Positions 46,154 to 55,011 of a DNA stretch of 64,000 nucleotides are shown piece after piece. The stretch covers positions 56,157-120,156 of the forward strand of contig NZ_MASU01000016.1 of NCBI RefSeq assembly GCF_003202235.1, in the 5' to 3' direction. The position numbers and the translations under genes are program-made. The notes under the pieces were generated by a model. The model saw nothing but the letters and a program-made list of their open reading frames with translations, had not been told where the DNA came from and ran no database searches. This DNA is from Prauserella flavalba. Lineage in GTDB: Bacteria > Actinomycetota > Actinomycetes > Mycobacteriales > Pseudonocardiaceae. How positions within the stretch are numbered: position 1 is the first letter of the stretch; the number at the start of each line of letters is the position of its first letter.

Positions 46154-47152
46154 ATGGTTTCCACTCTCTCCCGTCGCAGCCTGCTCGGCGGCGCCGCGGC
46201 CGTCGCGGCCTCCGGCCTGCTCGCCGCGTGTGGCCGAGGCGGCTCCGACAACGCGGCGTCCGGCTCGGGTGCCTGGTCCTTCACCGACGACACGGGCGCC
46301 ACGGTGGAGCTCGACGCCAGGCCCACCAAGATCGCCGGGTTGAATGACGCCATCGCGTCGCTGTGGAACTACGGCATCGCGCCGGTCGGCTCGTTCGGGC
46401 AGACCGGCCTAGCCGACGACGTCAACTTCAAGGGGAGGGACCTCTCCAAGGTCACCGAGCTCGGCACCACCCACGGCGAGATCAACCTGGAGCAGCTCGC
46501 CAACCTGGCCCCCGACCTGATCCTGACCCACGCCTACCCCGTGGACTCCTCGGGCAAGCTCGACCCCTCGAAGCCGCTGTTCGGGTTCAAGGACCTCCAG
46601 CAGCAGAAGCTCGCCGGGGAGATCGCCCCGATCGTCGCGCTCGCGATGAAGGGCTCGGCGGCAGGCGTCGTGGACCGCACCGTGGAGTTCGCGAAGTCGA
46701 TCGGCGTCACCGGCCAGACGCTGGAGGGGCCGCGCAAGGACTACGAGGCCGCTCGCGCCCGGCTGGAGAACGCCGCGAAGTCCGGGCTCTCGGTCATGGC
46801 CGTCGCGGCCTACCAGGGCGATGGCATCTACATCGCCAAGGCGAAGGACGACCCCGCACTGCGCAGCTACACCGAGCTCGGGCTCAACTACCCCGACCCC
46901 GGCGGCTCCGAGTACTTCTGGCAGCAGGTGAGCTGGGAGAACATCGTCGACCACCCCGTCGATGTGGTGCTGTACTCGCTGCGCGCGATGAGCGGCGAGG
47001 ACATGCTGAAGCAGCCGACGTTCGCCGAGACGCCCGCGGGCAAGGCCCGTCAGGTGTTCCCGTGGGAGTTCAGCTCGATGGACTACGTCGCGCAGGCCCG
47101 CACACTGAACAAACTGGCCGAAAACCTGGAGGGTTCGCGTAAGGTCACCTGA
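46154..47152 (+). CDS. Iron-siderophore ABC transporter substrate-binding lipoprotein
   Basis: A 332-residue lipoprotein of the FecB/BtuF type. The signal sequence carries a twin arginine (SRRSLLGGAAAVAASGLLA) and a lipobox LLAAC. The mature domain begins WSFTDDTGATVELDARPTKI, with NLAPDLILTHAYP and a helical second lobe, as in siderophore-binding proteins of the FhuD group. Iron-regulated expression is expected from the IdeR box at 46130. ATG 46154 follows TAAGTT by 7 bases. No permease or ATPase gene is linked, so it must work with a transporter encoded elsewhere. The next gene overlaps its stop by one base. Confidence 0.88.
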   Translation: MVSTLSRRSLLGGAAAVAASGLLAACGRGGSDNAASGSGAWSFTDDTGATVELDARPTKIAGLNDAIASLWNYGIAPVGSFGQTGLADDVNFKGRDLSKVTELGTTHGEINLEQLANLAPDLILTHAYPVDSSGKLDPSKPLFGFKDLQQQKLAGEIAPIVALAMKGSAAGVVDRTVEFAKSIGVTGQTLEGPRKDYEAARARLENAAKSGLSVMAVAAYQGDGIYIAKAKDDPALRSYTELGLNYPDPGGSEYFWQQVSWENIVDHPVDVVLYSLRAMSGEDMLKQPTFAETPAGKARQVFPWEFSSMDYVAQARTLNKLAENLEGSRKVT

Positions 47153-48474
47153 TGGTGACTTCCGGCGCCGTGGACATCGCCGCGGCAGTGCGGGCGAGCG
47201 AGCTGGATCCCGTGCGCCCGACCGAGGACGCGCTCGCCCGGATCGAGACCGCCGACGGCGCCGTCGGCGCGTTCCGCAGGGTCCGCGCCGCCGAGGCGCT
47301 CGCCGAGGCCAAGGCCCTGCGGGACCGTTCCGACCTGCGCGAGCTGCCGCTGGCGGGGGTTCCCGTGGCGGTCAAGGACGTCGTGAGCGTCACGGGCGAG
47401 AGCGTCGAATGGGGCTCCCGCGCCACCGACCACGCCCCGGCGGGCGGCGACCACGAGGTCGTCGCCCGCCTGCGGGCGGCGGGCGCCGTGATCGTGGGGC
47501 TCACGCGCGTGCCCGAGCTGTGCATCTGGCCCATGAGCGACACCCCGGAAGGGATCGCCCGCAACCCGCGCCAACCGTCCTATGTAGCCGGTGGGTCGTC
47601 CGGGGGCAGCGCGGCCGCGGTGGCCGCGGGCCTGGTGCCGATCGCGCACGGCACCGACGGCCTCGGCTCGATCCGCCTGCCGTCGGCGATCTGCGGCGTG
47701 GTCGGCATCAAGCCGGGCCGGGGCGTGGTGGCCGAGTCCAGCGACCCGCAGTGGTTCGGCATGTCCGCACACGGCGCCATCGCCACGACCGCGGCCGACG
47801 CCGCCCTGCTGCTCGGTGTGCTCGCCGAACGCCCCGACCTGCGCACGCCGCGCGACCCCGGCAGGCTGCGGGTCGCCGTGTCGACACAGGTGCCGCTCAC
47901 GCACGCCCCGGTACCGGGCCCGATGCGGGACGCCGTGCGGCGTGCGGGCGTGCGGCTCGGCGCGGCCGGGCACCGGGTGGTCGCCGCGACGCCTGCCTAC
48001 GGAGCCGCCGCGCTGGGCCTGCTCACGCGCTGGTTCGCCGGGCCCGCCGAGCAGGCGGACGACTTCGGCGTCGACCCGGCGTTGCTGCAACCACGCACCC
48101 GTACGCACGTGCGGATCGGCAACGCGGTGCGCAGGGCAGGTCTGGTCCGCGAGGATTCCGCGCGGGAATGGACCCGGCGCGCGGAGGCGTTCTTCGCCGA
48201 CCACGACGTGCTGGTGACGCCCACGCTCGCGGCGAAGCCGCCGAAGGCGCGAAACTGGCACGAACGGTCGTGCCTGGCCAACGCGGCCCCGTCGATCCGG
48301 CTCGCCGGTTTCGCGGGCCTGTGGAACCTGGCGGGCTTCCCCGCCATGTCGGTGCCCGCGGGCCACTTCGCGGACGGCCTGCCGATCGGCGTGCACCTGG
48401 TCGCCGCCCCGGGCGGCGAGGCGACCCTTCTGGCCCTGGCGGCGCAGCTGGAGGAGACCACCTGGATGCAGTGA
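47152..48474 (+). CDS. Amidase-signature family hydrolase
   Basis: A 440-residue enzyme of the amidase-signature family. The Ser-cisSer-Lys triad is visible: Lys in [13 protein letters not shown], the cis-Ser in [20 protein letters not shown] and the nucleophile in [16 protein letters not shown]. This subfamily includes GatA-like and many catabolic amidases; no GatB/C is linked, so tRNA amidation is unlikely. ATG overlaps the TGA of the iron-binding lipoprotein (TGATG), suggesting co-transcription and iron-dependent supply; a role in siderophore breakdown is only a guess. The last codons, encoding Met-Gln-stop, lie inside a palindromic repeat. Confidence 0.88.
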   Translation: MVTSGAVDIAAAVRASELDPVRPTEDALARIETADGAVGAFRRVRAAEALAEAKALRDRSDLRELPLAGVPVAVKDVVSVTGESVEWGSRATDHAPAGGDHEVVARLRAAGAVIVGLTRVPELCIWPMSDTPEGIARNPRQPSYVAGGSSGGSAAAVAAGLVPIAHGTDGLGSIRLPSAICGVVGIKPGRGVVAESSDPQWFGMSAHGAIATTAADAALLLGVLAERPDLRTPRDPGRLRVAVSTQVPLTHAPVPGPMRDAVRRAGVRLGAAGHRVVAATPAYGAAALGLLTRWFAGPAEQADDFGVDPALLQPRTRTHVRIGNAVRRAGLVREDSAREWTRRAEAFFADHDVLVTPTLAAKPPKARNWHERSCLANAAPSIRLAGFAGLWNLAGFPAMSVPAGHFADGLPIGVHLVAAPGGEATLLALAAQLEETTWMQ

Positions 48475-48520
48475 AGGCCACCTTCACTGCGTTCAACGCA
48501 GGCAAGGTGGCCTTCACTGC
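48468..48520. repeat. Intergenic palindromic repeat, copy 4 (17-bp stem)
   Basis: GCAGTGAAGGCCACCTT (48468-48484) pairs with 48504-48520. The loop has the intact inner hairpin CTGCG-TTCAA-CGCAG. The TGA stop of the amidase (48472-48474) is within the first arm. It separates the amidase from a converging coiled-coil gene. Confidence 0.92.
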
Positions 48521-48536
48521 GGACCGGCGCAGCTGG

Positions 48537-49532
48537 TCAGGAGGACGGCTTGGTGGCGTAGACCGAGTAGGTCTTCTGGCGGTCGGCGCTGGGCGTGGGG
48601 CGCGGCTTGTCGCGCTTGCCGTCCGACGACGGCAGACCGGCCAGCTCGCTGTCCTCGTCCTCCACCGGCACGAGGGCGGACTCACCGCGCTGGAGCACCT
48701 CGTCGGCCTCCCGCAGCCGCGCGCGGGCCTCCTCGCGGATCTTGGTGAGCCGCTCGACCGTGTCGTTGGCCTCCGTGGTCCGCCGGTCGGCCTCGTTGGT
48801 GGCCTCCTCGAGCAGGCGCTTGGCCTTCGCCGTGGCCTCGTCCACGAGGCGCTTGGCCTCGGCCGTCGCCTCCGCGATCCGCCGCTCCGCCGCGTTCTTG
48901 CTGGCCGTCTTCTGGTCGGCGATGTGCTTCTCCAGCGCCGTACGCTCCGCGCTCGTCTTCGCGTCGAACTCGCGCTCGATGTTGCGCCGCTTGCGCTCGG
49001 CCTCGGCATCGAGCTGCTCACGCCGGCGCGCCGCCGTGGAGGTCAGCGCCTCGACCTCGGCCTTGGTGGCCGCGAGCGCCTCCTCGTGCTCCTCCTGCAA
49101 CGCCTTCGCGTGGCGGTCGAGCGTTTCCACGAGCTTCATGTAGCGCTCGTGCAGCTTCTTCGAGACGTCGCTGCTCTCCGCCCAGTTCTTCTCCGCCGCG
49201 GCCTCCGCGCGCGCGACGATCTCCTCGGCGCGTGTGTTGGCGAGCTGGACGGTGCGCTGCATGCGCTCGTCGAGATCCTCGACCCGCTCCGGTGGCTTCT
49301 TCAGCTCCTCCACGCGGTTCTGCAGCCTGCCCAGCTCCCGCCTGGCGTTCTCCAGTTCGCGGGAGACGGTGCTCGACTGCGCCATCGCCGAATCGCGTTC
49401 GGCGAGTACCCGCCGCATCTGCGCTTCGAGGTGGTCGACGTACTGCAGCACCTGGTTGCGGTCGAACCCGTGCCACGCCTGGGTGAAGTCGCGCCGGAGC
49501 GGCAGCAGGCGGTTGTCGTGCTCGGAAGCCAT
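48537..49532 (-). CDS. DivIVA-like coiled-coil protein
   Basis: A 331-residue protein. The N-terminus has a DivIVA-type motif: PLRRDFTQAWHGFDRNQVLQ followed by YVDHLEAQMRRVLAERDSAM. About 230 residues of nearly unbroken coiled coil follow (Ala/Glu/Lys/Arg-rich, e.g. AEATAEAKRLVDEATAKAKR), ending in a short disordered tail. Such proteins mark poles or scaffold growth zones in actinobacteria; it is not Wag31 itself, which has a shorter coil and different N-terminus. ATG 49532 has TACGGT exactly 6 bases upstream. A longer in-frame start would lack this and add unlike residues. Confidence 0.82.
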   Translation of the reverse strand: MASEHDNRLLPLRRDFTQAWHGFDRNQVLQYVDHLEAQMRRVLAERDSAMAQSSTVSRELENARRELGRLQNRVEELKKPPERVEDLDERMQRTVQLANTRAEEIVARAEAAAEKNWAESSDVSKKLHERYMKLVETLDRHAKALQEEHEEALAATKAEVEALTSTAARRREQLDAEAERKRRNIEREFDAKTSAERTALEKHIADQKTASKNAAERRIAEATAEAKRLVDEATAKAKRLLEEATNEADRRTTEANDTVERLTKIREEARARLREADEVLQRGESALVPVEDEDSELAGLPSSDGKRDKPRPTPSADRQKTYSVYATKPSS

Positions 49533-49650
49533 GCCCCGACCGTACCCGCGCACGGGGTGTCGTCGGCATCAGGCAGGCCGAGAAAGGGTGTGGTGTCTGT
49601 CCACCTGAGAGTTCGTGGTATCCGCGAGGGCCGCGGTTACCGAGGGTGTG

Positions 49651-51645
49651 TCACCAGTGGAATCCCCGCGTGAGCTTGACCAGCGCGCCCGCCGCTCTCG
49701 ACAGGTGGCGGTCACCCTTGCCGATGTTCAGCTTTCCGGTGCCGCCCGCGGCGGTGGAGTCGGGGAAAACCCGGTATCCCTCGTACGCGATCGCGTTCAC
49801 CAGGTTCGGTGCGACGGCGTACGCGGCCTGGATCAGGTAACCCTCGGGAGAGCCGATGTGCTTCGGCCGCTCCTTCAGCGCGCGCACGACCATTCCCGCG
49901 GCCTGCTCGGGGGACTTCGTCGGGAACGCGTCGTAGATCTTCGTCGGGCGGATCATCGGCGTGCGCACGAGGGGCATGTGGATGGTCGTGAACGTGACGC
50001 CGTCGCCGTGCGTCTCGGTCGCGACGATCTTGCTGAAGTAGTCGAGCGCGGCCTTCGACGCGACGTACGCGGAGAACCGCGGGGCGATGCCCTGCACCCC
50101 GATCGACGACACGTTGACGATGTGCCCGAACTTCCGCTCGGCCATGTGCGGCAGCAGCGCGAGGATTAGCCGCACGGCGCCGAAGTAGTTGATGGCCATC
50201 GCGCGCTCGAAGTCGTGGAAGCGGTCGTAGGACAGCTTCACGGAGCGCCGGATCGACCGGCCGGCGTTGTTGACCAGCATGTCCACGCGTCCGTGGTCGG
50301 CGAGCATCGCCTCGACGGCCTTGTTGACCGACTCCTCGTCGGTCAGGTCGGCCGGGTACACCGACGCCTGCCCGCCCGCGGCGACGATCTCGTCGCGCAG
50401 TTCCTCCAGCTCGGGCCTGCGCCTGGCGACGAGCAGCGGAACCCCGCCCTCCGCCGCCACCTTCAGCGAGGTCGCCCGCCCGATGCCCGACGACGCACCG
50501 GTGATCACGATGCGGCGGCCGTCCAGCTCGCCGCGGGGGCCGTGCTTGCGCGCGCGGAACGGGTCGAGGTGCTCGCGCCAGTACCGCCACAGCGCGGGCG
50601 CGTAGCCTTCCAGCGACGGAACGTCCACACCGGACCCGGCCAGCTCCCTGCGCGTCGAGGCCGACGAGAACACCGAAGGGAACGTGAGGTTCTCCAGCAG
50701 CACCGGCGGGATGCCGAGGCGGCCGAGCACGGCGTTGCGCGCGATCGTCACGCCCGGCACGTGCTCGGAGAGCTTCACCAGGCCGACCACGCCGCGCGAG
50801 ATCCGCTCGTCGAGCTCGACGCTGATCGTGGGGGCCCCTGCGGCGCGGGCGAAGGCGTTGTAGACCGACGCCACCGGCTGCGGCTCGGGGTTGACGAGGT
50901 GGAAGGCGCGGCCGTCGAGGCCGGGCTTGGAGACGAGCTCCAGCAGCGCCTTGGCGACGTAGTCGACCGGCACGATGTTGGTGTCGCCGATGTCGGGGCC
51001 CACCACGGGCAGGTTCGGCAGCGACGCGAGCCTGCTGATGGCGCTGAACAGGTAGTACGGGCCGTCGATCTTGTCCATCTCGCCGGTCTCGGAGTGCCCG
51101 ACGACGATCGCGGGCCGGTAGACGCGCCACGGCACGTCGTGCTGCTCGCGCACGAGCCGCTCGGCCTCGAACTTCGTGCGGTGGTACGGCGTGAGCAGGC
51201 GCTGGCCCGCGTCGAACATGTCCTCGGTGAACACCCCGGCGTAGTCGCCGGCGACGGCGACGGAGGACACGTGGTGCAGACAGCCGACGCGCAGGTCGGC
51301 GGCCAGGTCGAGGACGTGCCGGGTGCCGTCGACGTTGGCCCTGACGCTGGCCTCGTCGTCGGCGGTGAGGTCGTACAGCGCGGCCAGGTGCACGAGGTGG
51401 CTGACGTTGCCGCGCAGGCGGTCGCGCTCGCTCTCGCCGACACCGAGGCCTTCTGCGGCGAGGTCGCCGGTCACCAGCGACACCTTCTCCGGGTGCGGCC
51501 ACTGCTGCACGAGATCGGCGAGGCGGTCCCGGGAGGCCTCGCGCACGAGCAGCGAGACGTGCTCGGTGTCGTCCCTGCCGAGCAGCAGCCGCGTGAAGTG
51601 ACGCCCGATCAATCCCGTCGCGCCGGTCACCAGATACGTCGCCAT
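49651..51645 (-). CDS. Two-domain SDR oxidoreductase, AcrA1-like fatty acyl reductase candidate
   Basis: A 664-residue cytoplasmic protein with two Rossmann units. Residues 1-360 form an extended SDR/male-sterility-type reductase: GATGLIGRHF (8-17) and YHRTK (154-158). Residues 375-664 form a classical SDR: ITGASSGIGRATSLK (381-), LVNNAGRSIRRS and YVASKAALD with catalytic Tyr and Lys. This layout matches mycobacterial AcrA1 (Rv3391), annotated as having acyl-CoA reductase activity, where one domain makes the aldehyde and the other reduces a carbonyl. Substrate is inferred. CACAAT lies 6 bases before ATG 51645. Confidence 0.85.
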   Translation of the reverse strand: MATYLVTGATGLIGRHFTRLLLGRDDTEHVSLLVREASRDRLADLVQQWPHPEKVSLVTGDLAAEGLGVGESERDRLRGNVSHLVHLAALYDLTADDEASVRANVDGTRHVLDLAADLRVGCLHHVSSVAVAGDYAGVFTEDMFDAGQRLLTPYHRTKFEAERLVREQHDVPWRVYRPAIVVGHSETGEMDKIDGPYYLFSAISRLASLPNLPVVGPDIGDTNIVPVDYVAKALLELVSKPGLDGRAFHLVNPEPQPVASVYNAFARAAGAPTISVELDERISRGVVGLVKLSEHVPGVTIARNAVLGRLGIPPVLLENLTFPSVFSSASTRRELAGSGVDVPSLEGYAPALWRYWREHLDPFRARKHGPRGELDGRRIVITGASSGIGRATSLKVAAEGGVPLLVARRRPELEELRDEIVAAGGQASVYPADLTDEESVNKAVEAMLADHGRVDMLVNNAGRSIRRSVKLSYDRFHDFERAMAINYFGAVRLILALLPHMAERKFGHIVNVSSIGVQGIAPRFSAYVASKAALDYFSKIVATETHGDGVTFTTIHMPLVRTPMIRPTKIYDAFPTKSPEQAAGMVVRALKERPKHIGSPEGYLIQAAYAVAPNLVNAIAYEGYRVFPDSTAAGGTGKLNIGKGDRHLSRAAGALVKLTRGFHW

Positions 51646-51657
51646 TGGCGCATTGTG

Positions 51658-52383
51658 TCAGGCGGGTTCGGCGATGACGACTCGGTTCTCGGCATATCCG
51701 GTGTTTCCGCCGAGCCACCGTCCGCCGCACGTGACCAGCACGATCCGGTGCCCGCCGCTCTGGCTGAACAGCTCGGTCGCGCGGGCTGGCAGCTCGTCCT
51801 TGTGCAGCGTGACGATCTGGGCGACGCGGTAGCGCCACACCTTCCCACCGGTGTCGCTGACGGTCACCTCCTCGCCGACGCCGATGTCCCAGAGCTCGGC
51901 GAACGGTCCCGTCCGCCCGTTCCAGTTGACGTGCCCCGCGAACACGCTCGCGCCGCTCGGCGCGTCGAGTCCCGCGCCCCACCACGTCGCTTCGTCCAGG
52001 TCGTCCGGCACGGGCAGCACCGCGTCGGGGCCGACCTCCCTGCGCACGAGTTCGGCCGTGCCGCCCTGGGGCAGCTGGATGGTGCCCGGGCGCTGCCCGC
52101 TCGCGACCGGCCGGTCCTGCGCGGGCGGCGGCGCGGCTTCCGGTTTCGGCTCGGGCTTCGCCGGAGGCGGCGCCGGTTCGGGCTCCGGGGTCGCCGTGGT
52201 GGTCTGCGGCGCCGCCTGCTCCGGTGGTTGTGCGACGGCGGCCGGTTGCGCGCTGCCCGCGACCGCGACGGTCGGCGGCAGCAGCACCGCACCGAAGACG
52301 GCCAGCTCGGCGGCGAGCACCGTGCCCGCCCCCAGCAGGTAGGCCTTGACCCACCTGCCCCTGCCGCGCTTGGAGTACGTCAT
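51658..52383 (-). CDS. Class F sortase
   Basis: A 241-residue membrane-anchored transpeptidase. An N-terminal helix (AYLLGAGTVLAAELAVFGAV) leads to a Pro/Glu/Lys-rich spacer of about 60 residues and the sortase beta-barrel. Catalytic residues are visible: His in VFAGHVNWNG, Cys in RIVLVTCGG, Arg in GYAENRVVIAEPA. The sequence fits the actinobacterial class F group. ATG 52383 overlaps the stop of the surface-protein gene upstream (ATGA), so the two are made together and that protein is the obvious candidate client, though it lacks a standard LPXTG motif. Confidence 0.9.
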   Translation of the reverse strand: MTYSKRGRGRWVKAYLLGAGTVLAAELAVFGAVLLPPTVAVAGSAQPAAVAQPPEQAAPQTTTATPEPEPAPPPAKPEPKPEAAPPPAQDRPVASGQRPGTIQLPQGGTAELVRREVGPDAVLPVPDDLDEATWWGAGLDAPSGASVFAGHVNWNGRTGPFAELWDIGVGEEVTVSDTGGKVWRYRVAQIVTLHKDELPARATELFSQSGGHRIVLVTCGGRWLGGNTGYAENRVVIAEPA

Positions 52384-53789
52384 CGGTCCCGCGTGAACCG
52401 CCTTCTGGCGACCAGGCCCACGAGCCCGGACACCATCACCGCGAGCACGCCCATCCCGGCGAGCGCGCCCACCGGGGTGCTCGTGGTGGTGGCGCTCTGT
52501 GCGACCGTGGTCGGTTTCTCGCCGGCGGGGATGGTGCGGGGAACCTGGTCGGCGACGTTCTCGATCGTCAGCACGAGCGTCTCGCCCGGCTGGACCGTGC
52601 CGCACGCCGACGGTGGGTTCGCGGGATCGAACGCGTCGTCGTAACCGTTCGGCGGGCTCACCTCGACCACGCAGATCTCCTGCGGCGTGCGCAGGTTCTC
52701 CACGGTCACCACGCCGTCCTCGCCCTCGGTGGTGACGACGGCGGGCTTGCCGTCCTCGCCGACGAGCGGCTGGCCGTCCTGCCCCAGCGCGGGCGAGGTC
52801 TTGTCGGCGGCCGTGATCCGCAGCGGGACCCCGGCGATGCCCTTGTCCGTCGCGGCGTCGACCTTCGCGACCCGCACGATGCCGGGCGGCGTGACGGCCT
52901 GCGTGGTGGCCTCGGCGGTCAGCGCCTGCTCGCCGCCGGTCGAGACCACGCGCTGGGTGTCGGTGGTGACCGGGTCCTGCACGTACGGCCGCTCGGCCGG
53001 GGCCGAGAGTGTGCCGGAGACCTTCGGGTTCTCGCCGGTGGGCACCACCCGCAGCGTGGCGGTGCCGTCCTCACCGGTGGTGACGGTCTGCTCGCCGTCG
53101 ACCTCGGCATCGGTGAGCGTCAGCGCCACGGGTACTCCCGGCACGCCCTTGCCCGCCGCGTTGGTGACGCTGATCGTCCACTCACCGGGCGTGCCGATGG
53201 TCTGGGCCTCCTCGGGCGCCGCGACGGCGGCCGTCCACGGGCCCCGGTTGGCCTCGGCGTCGGTACGCAGGCGCTCCACGGCCTGCTGGGCGCTCGCGGG
53301 GAGTTTGCCGTACTGCAGGTCGACGTCGTAGCCGATCTCGGTGAACGGCTTGTCCGGGTCGAGGTCGGCGGGCGAGCGCGGCGCCGCGGTCCACGAGTGC
53401 AGCAGGTGGGCGAGCGCGGCGGCCTCGTCGGGGCTCTCCGTGTCGCCGTAGCGAAGGAGCAGGTAGGAGATGTTGGCGGCGACCTCGGGGGAGAGCTTGT
53501 CGCCCCACTTGGTCAGCAGCTCGTCGCCGGGCCGGTACACCTCACCGCTGTCGGGCGCCTTCAGCGCGAACGACACGCAGAACACCTGCTTGCCGCCGAC
53601 CCGGTAGGAGCCGACCCAGTCGTAGGCGCGGTCGCGGCCACCCCAGGGCTGCCCCGGCGTAGTGCGGTAGCCGGAGCCCTCCTCGACGGCCGCCGACGCG
53701 GCCGGAGCCACCACGACCAGTGACAACGCGGCCAGCGCGCACGCGATCAACAGGCGCACGACGGTAGCCCGGCGTGTCGTCGAACCCAC
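52380..53789 (-). CDS. Cell-surface protein with TED-like and Ig/prealbumin-like domains
   Basis: A 469-residue exported protein. A signal peptide (VVRLLIACALAALSLVVVAP, ending ASAA) is followed by a domain like thioester adhesin domains (YRVGGKQVFCVSFALKAPDS; YLLLRYGDTESPDEAAALAH), then Ig-like repeats with EWTISVTNAAGKGVPGVPVA and a SpaA/CnaB-like module (RVAKVDAATDKGIAGVPLRI, ENLRTPQEICVVEVSPPNGY). A Thr-rich stalk, one membrane helix (VGALAGMGVLAVMVSGLVGL) and a basic tail VARRRFTRDR end it. The thioester-forming glutamine is not evident. GTG 53789 has GGGGGGA 4-5 bases upstream. About 260 bp of upstream sequence holds no gene. Confidence 0.82.
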   Translation of the reverse strand: MGSTTRRATVVRLLIACALAALSLVVVAPAASAAVEEGSGYRTTPGQPWGGRDRAYDWVGSYRVGGKQVFCVSFALKAPDSGEVYRPGDELLTKWGDKLSPEVAANISYLLLRYGDTESPDEAAALAHLLHSWTAAPRSPADLDPDKPFTEIGYDVDLQYGKLPASAQQAVERLRTDAEANRGPWTAAVAAPEEAQTIGTPGEWTISVTNAAGKGVPGVPVALTLTDAEVDGEQTVTTGEDGTATLRVVPTGENPKVSGTLSAPAERPYVQDPVTTDTQRVVSTGGEQALTAEATTQAVTPPGIVRVAKVDAATDKGIAGVPLRITAADKTSPALGQDGQPLVGEDGKPAVVTTEGEDGVVTVENLRTPQEICVVEVSPPNGYDDAFDPANPPSACGTVQPGETLVLTIENVADQVPRTIPAGEKPTTVAQSATTTSTPVGALAGMGVLAVMVSGLVGLVARRRFTRDR

Positions 53790-54053
53790 CAGTTCCCCCC
53801 TTGTGTGATAAATCCCGACACGCCTTCGGGCAAGATCGGGACACTGGTGGTGAGAATGTCCCGAAACGGGTGAGCAGGGCAATCGGCCGAGCGGTGGACG
53901 TCGCCGGACGGTAAATGGCACCGAACATTTACGGTGGGTGCACACTGCACGATCGCGATTGTGGGTAAAGTCGCCTTTACTGACCTACGGGAACCGGCCG
54001 GCGCACGCGGTCGTTAAGCCCAATGCAAGTGCCAGGAGATCCAGGAGGATCAG

Positions 54054-54872
54054 GTGCGAACCTCAAGCAACCCGGCGTTCCGGAACCTGCCGACGAGCAC
54101 CGCGGCAGCCGGGCCGTACGCCGGCTTCAACCAGCCGCAGGGCGGCGTCCCCGGTTACGGCGCGCCGCAGGCCCCGGCCGGTTCGGCCGACCGCCCGATG
54201 ACCGTCGACGACGTGGTGATGAAGACCGGCGCGAGCCTGGGCGTCACCCTGCTCGTCGGCATCGTCACGGCGATCTGGGCGCAGGGCCAGGCCGCCGCCG
54301 ACGCGATGGGCCCGATCATGGGCGCCATGATCGGCGGCATGCTCGTCGGCCTCGTGCTGTCGCTGATCATCATCTTCAAGCAGCTCGCCAGCGGCCCCCT
54401 GACGCTCGCCTACTCGGCGGCCGAGGGTGTGTTCCTCGGTGCGATCACCGGTGTCTTCGAGCTCCTTTTCCCCGGGATCGCCCTGCAGGCGGTGCTGGGC
54501 ACCGCGGCCGTGTTCGTGGTGATGCTGGTGGTCTACAAGACCGGCGCCGTCAAGGTGACGCCGAAGCTCACCAAGTGGATCATCGGCGCGGTCGGCGGCG
54601 TCGCCGTGCTCATGCTCGCCAACCTGGTGCTGGGCCTGTTCGGCGTGAACATGGGCCTGCGTGACGGCGGCGGCCTCGCGATCGTGTTCAGCCTCGTCTG
54701 CATCGGCATCGCCGCGTTCAGCTTCCTGCTGGACTTCGACATGGCCGACAAGGCGATCCGCGAGGGCGTGCCCGCCAAGTTCGCGTGGTACGTCGCCTTC
54801 GGCCTCATGACCACGCTCGTGTGGCTGTACCTCGAGATCCTGCGCCTGCTCTCGTACCTGCAGAGCGAATAA
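54054..54872 (+). CDS. Bax inhibitor-1/YccA-family membrane protein
   Basis: A 272-residue protein with a Pro/Gly/Gln-rich cytosolic N-terminus of about 50 residues and seven membrane helices, the layout of the YccA/Bax-inhibitor-1-like family in actinobacteria. Seen: MTVDDVVMKTGASLGVTLLV at the first helix, GPLTLAYSAAEGVFLGAITG, a conserved FSFLLDFDMADKAIREGVPA near the end with the acidic residues thought to gate calcium in related BsYetJ, then WYVAFGLMTTLVWLYLEILR. Function in bacteria is unsettled (ion leak, FtsH interaction). GTG 54054 follows AGGAGG by 6 bases. A strong terminator follows. Confidence 0.9.
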   Translation: MRTSSNPAFRNLPTSTAAAGPYAGFNQPQGGVPGYGAPQAPAGSADRPMTVDDVVMKTGASLGVTLLVGIVTAIWAQGQAAADAMGPIMGAMIGGMLVGLVLSLIIIFKQLASGPLTLAYSAAEGVFLGAITGVFELLFPGIALQAVLGTAAVFVVMLVVYKTGAVKVTPKLTKWIIGAVGGVAVLMLANLVLGLFGVNMGLRDGGGLAIVFSLVCIGIAAFSFLLDFDMADKAIREGVPAKFAWYVAFGLMTTLVWLYLEILRLLSYLQSE

Positions 54873-54894
54873 CACGGACTCGGCTCCTGGACGA

Positions 54895-54927
54895 AGGGGC
54901 GCCCGGCCGGATCGGCCGGGCGCCCCT
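54895..54927 (+). terminator. Intrinsic terminator of the Bax-inhibitor family gene
   Basis: AGGGGCGCCCGGCCG (54895-54909) pairs with 54913-54927 around a GAT loop: a 15-bp all-but-one G/C stem, followed by TCGTTGTAT. It lies 23 bp after the stop codon. Confidence 0.85.
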
Positions 54928-55011
54928 CGTTGTATCACCCGATCGTGGTCGCGGTGATCACCCCGTGTTAGATGGATCCGTCCAGTTCACGTGTCTGCGA
55001 TGAGGTGTCCG

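Noticed and set aside
49712..52354. 880-residue open frame in the same orientation as the SDR and sortase genes
   Set aside because: It runs in another frame across both genes, is Arg/Ala/Pro/Gly dominated and shows no domains.
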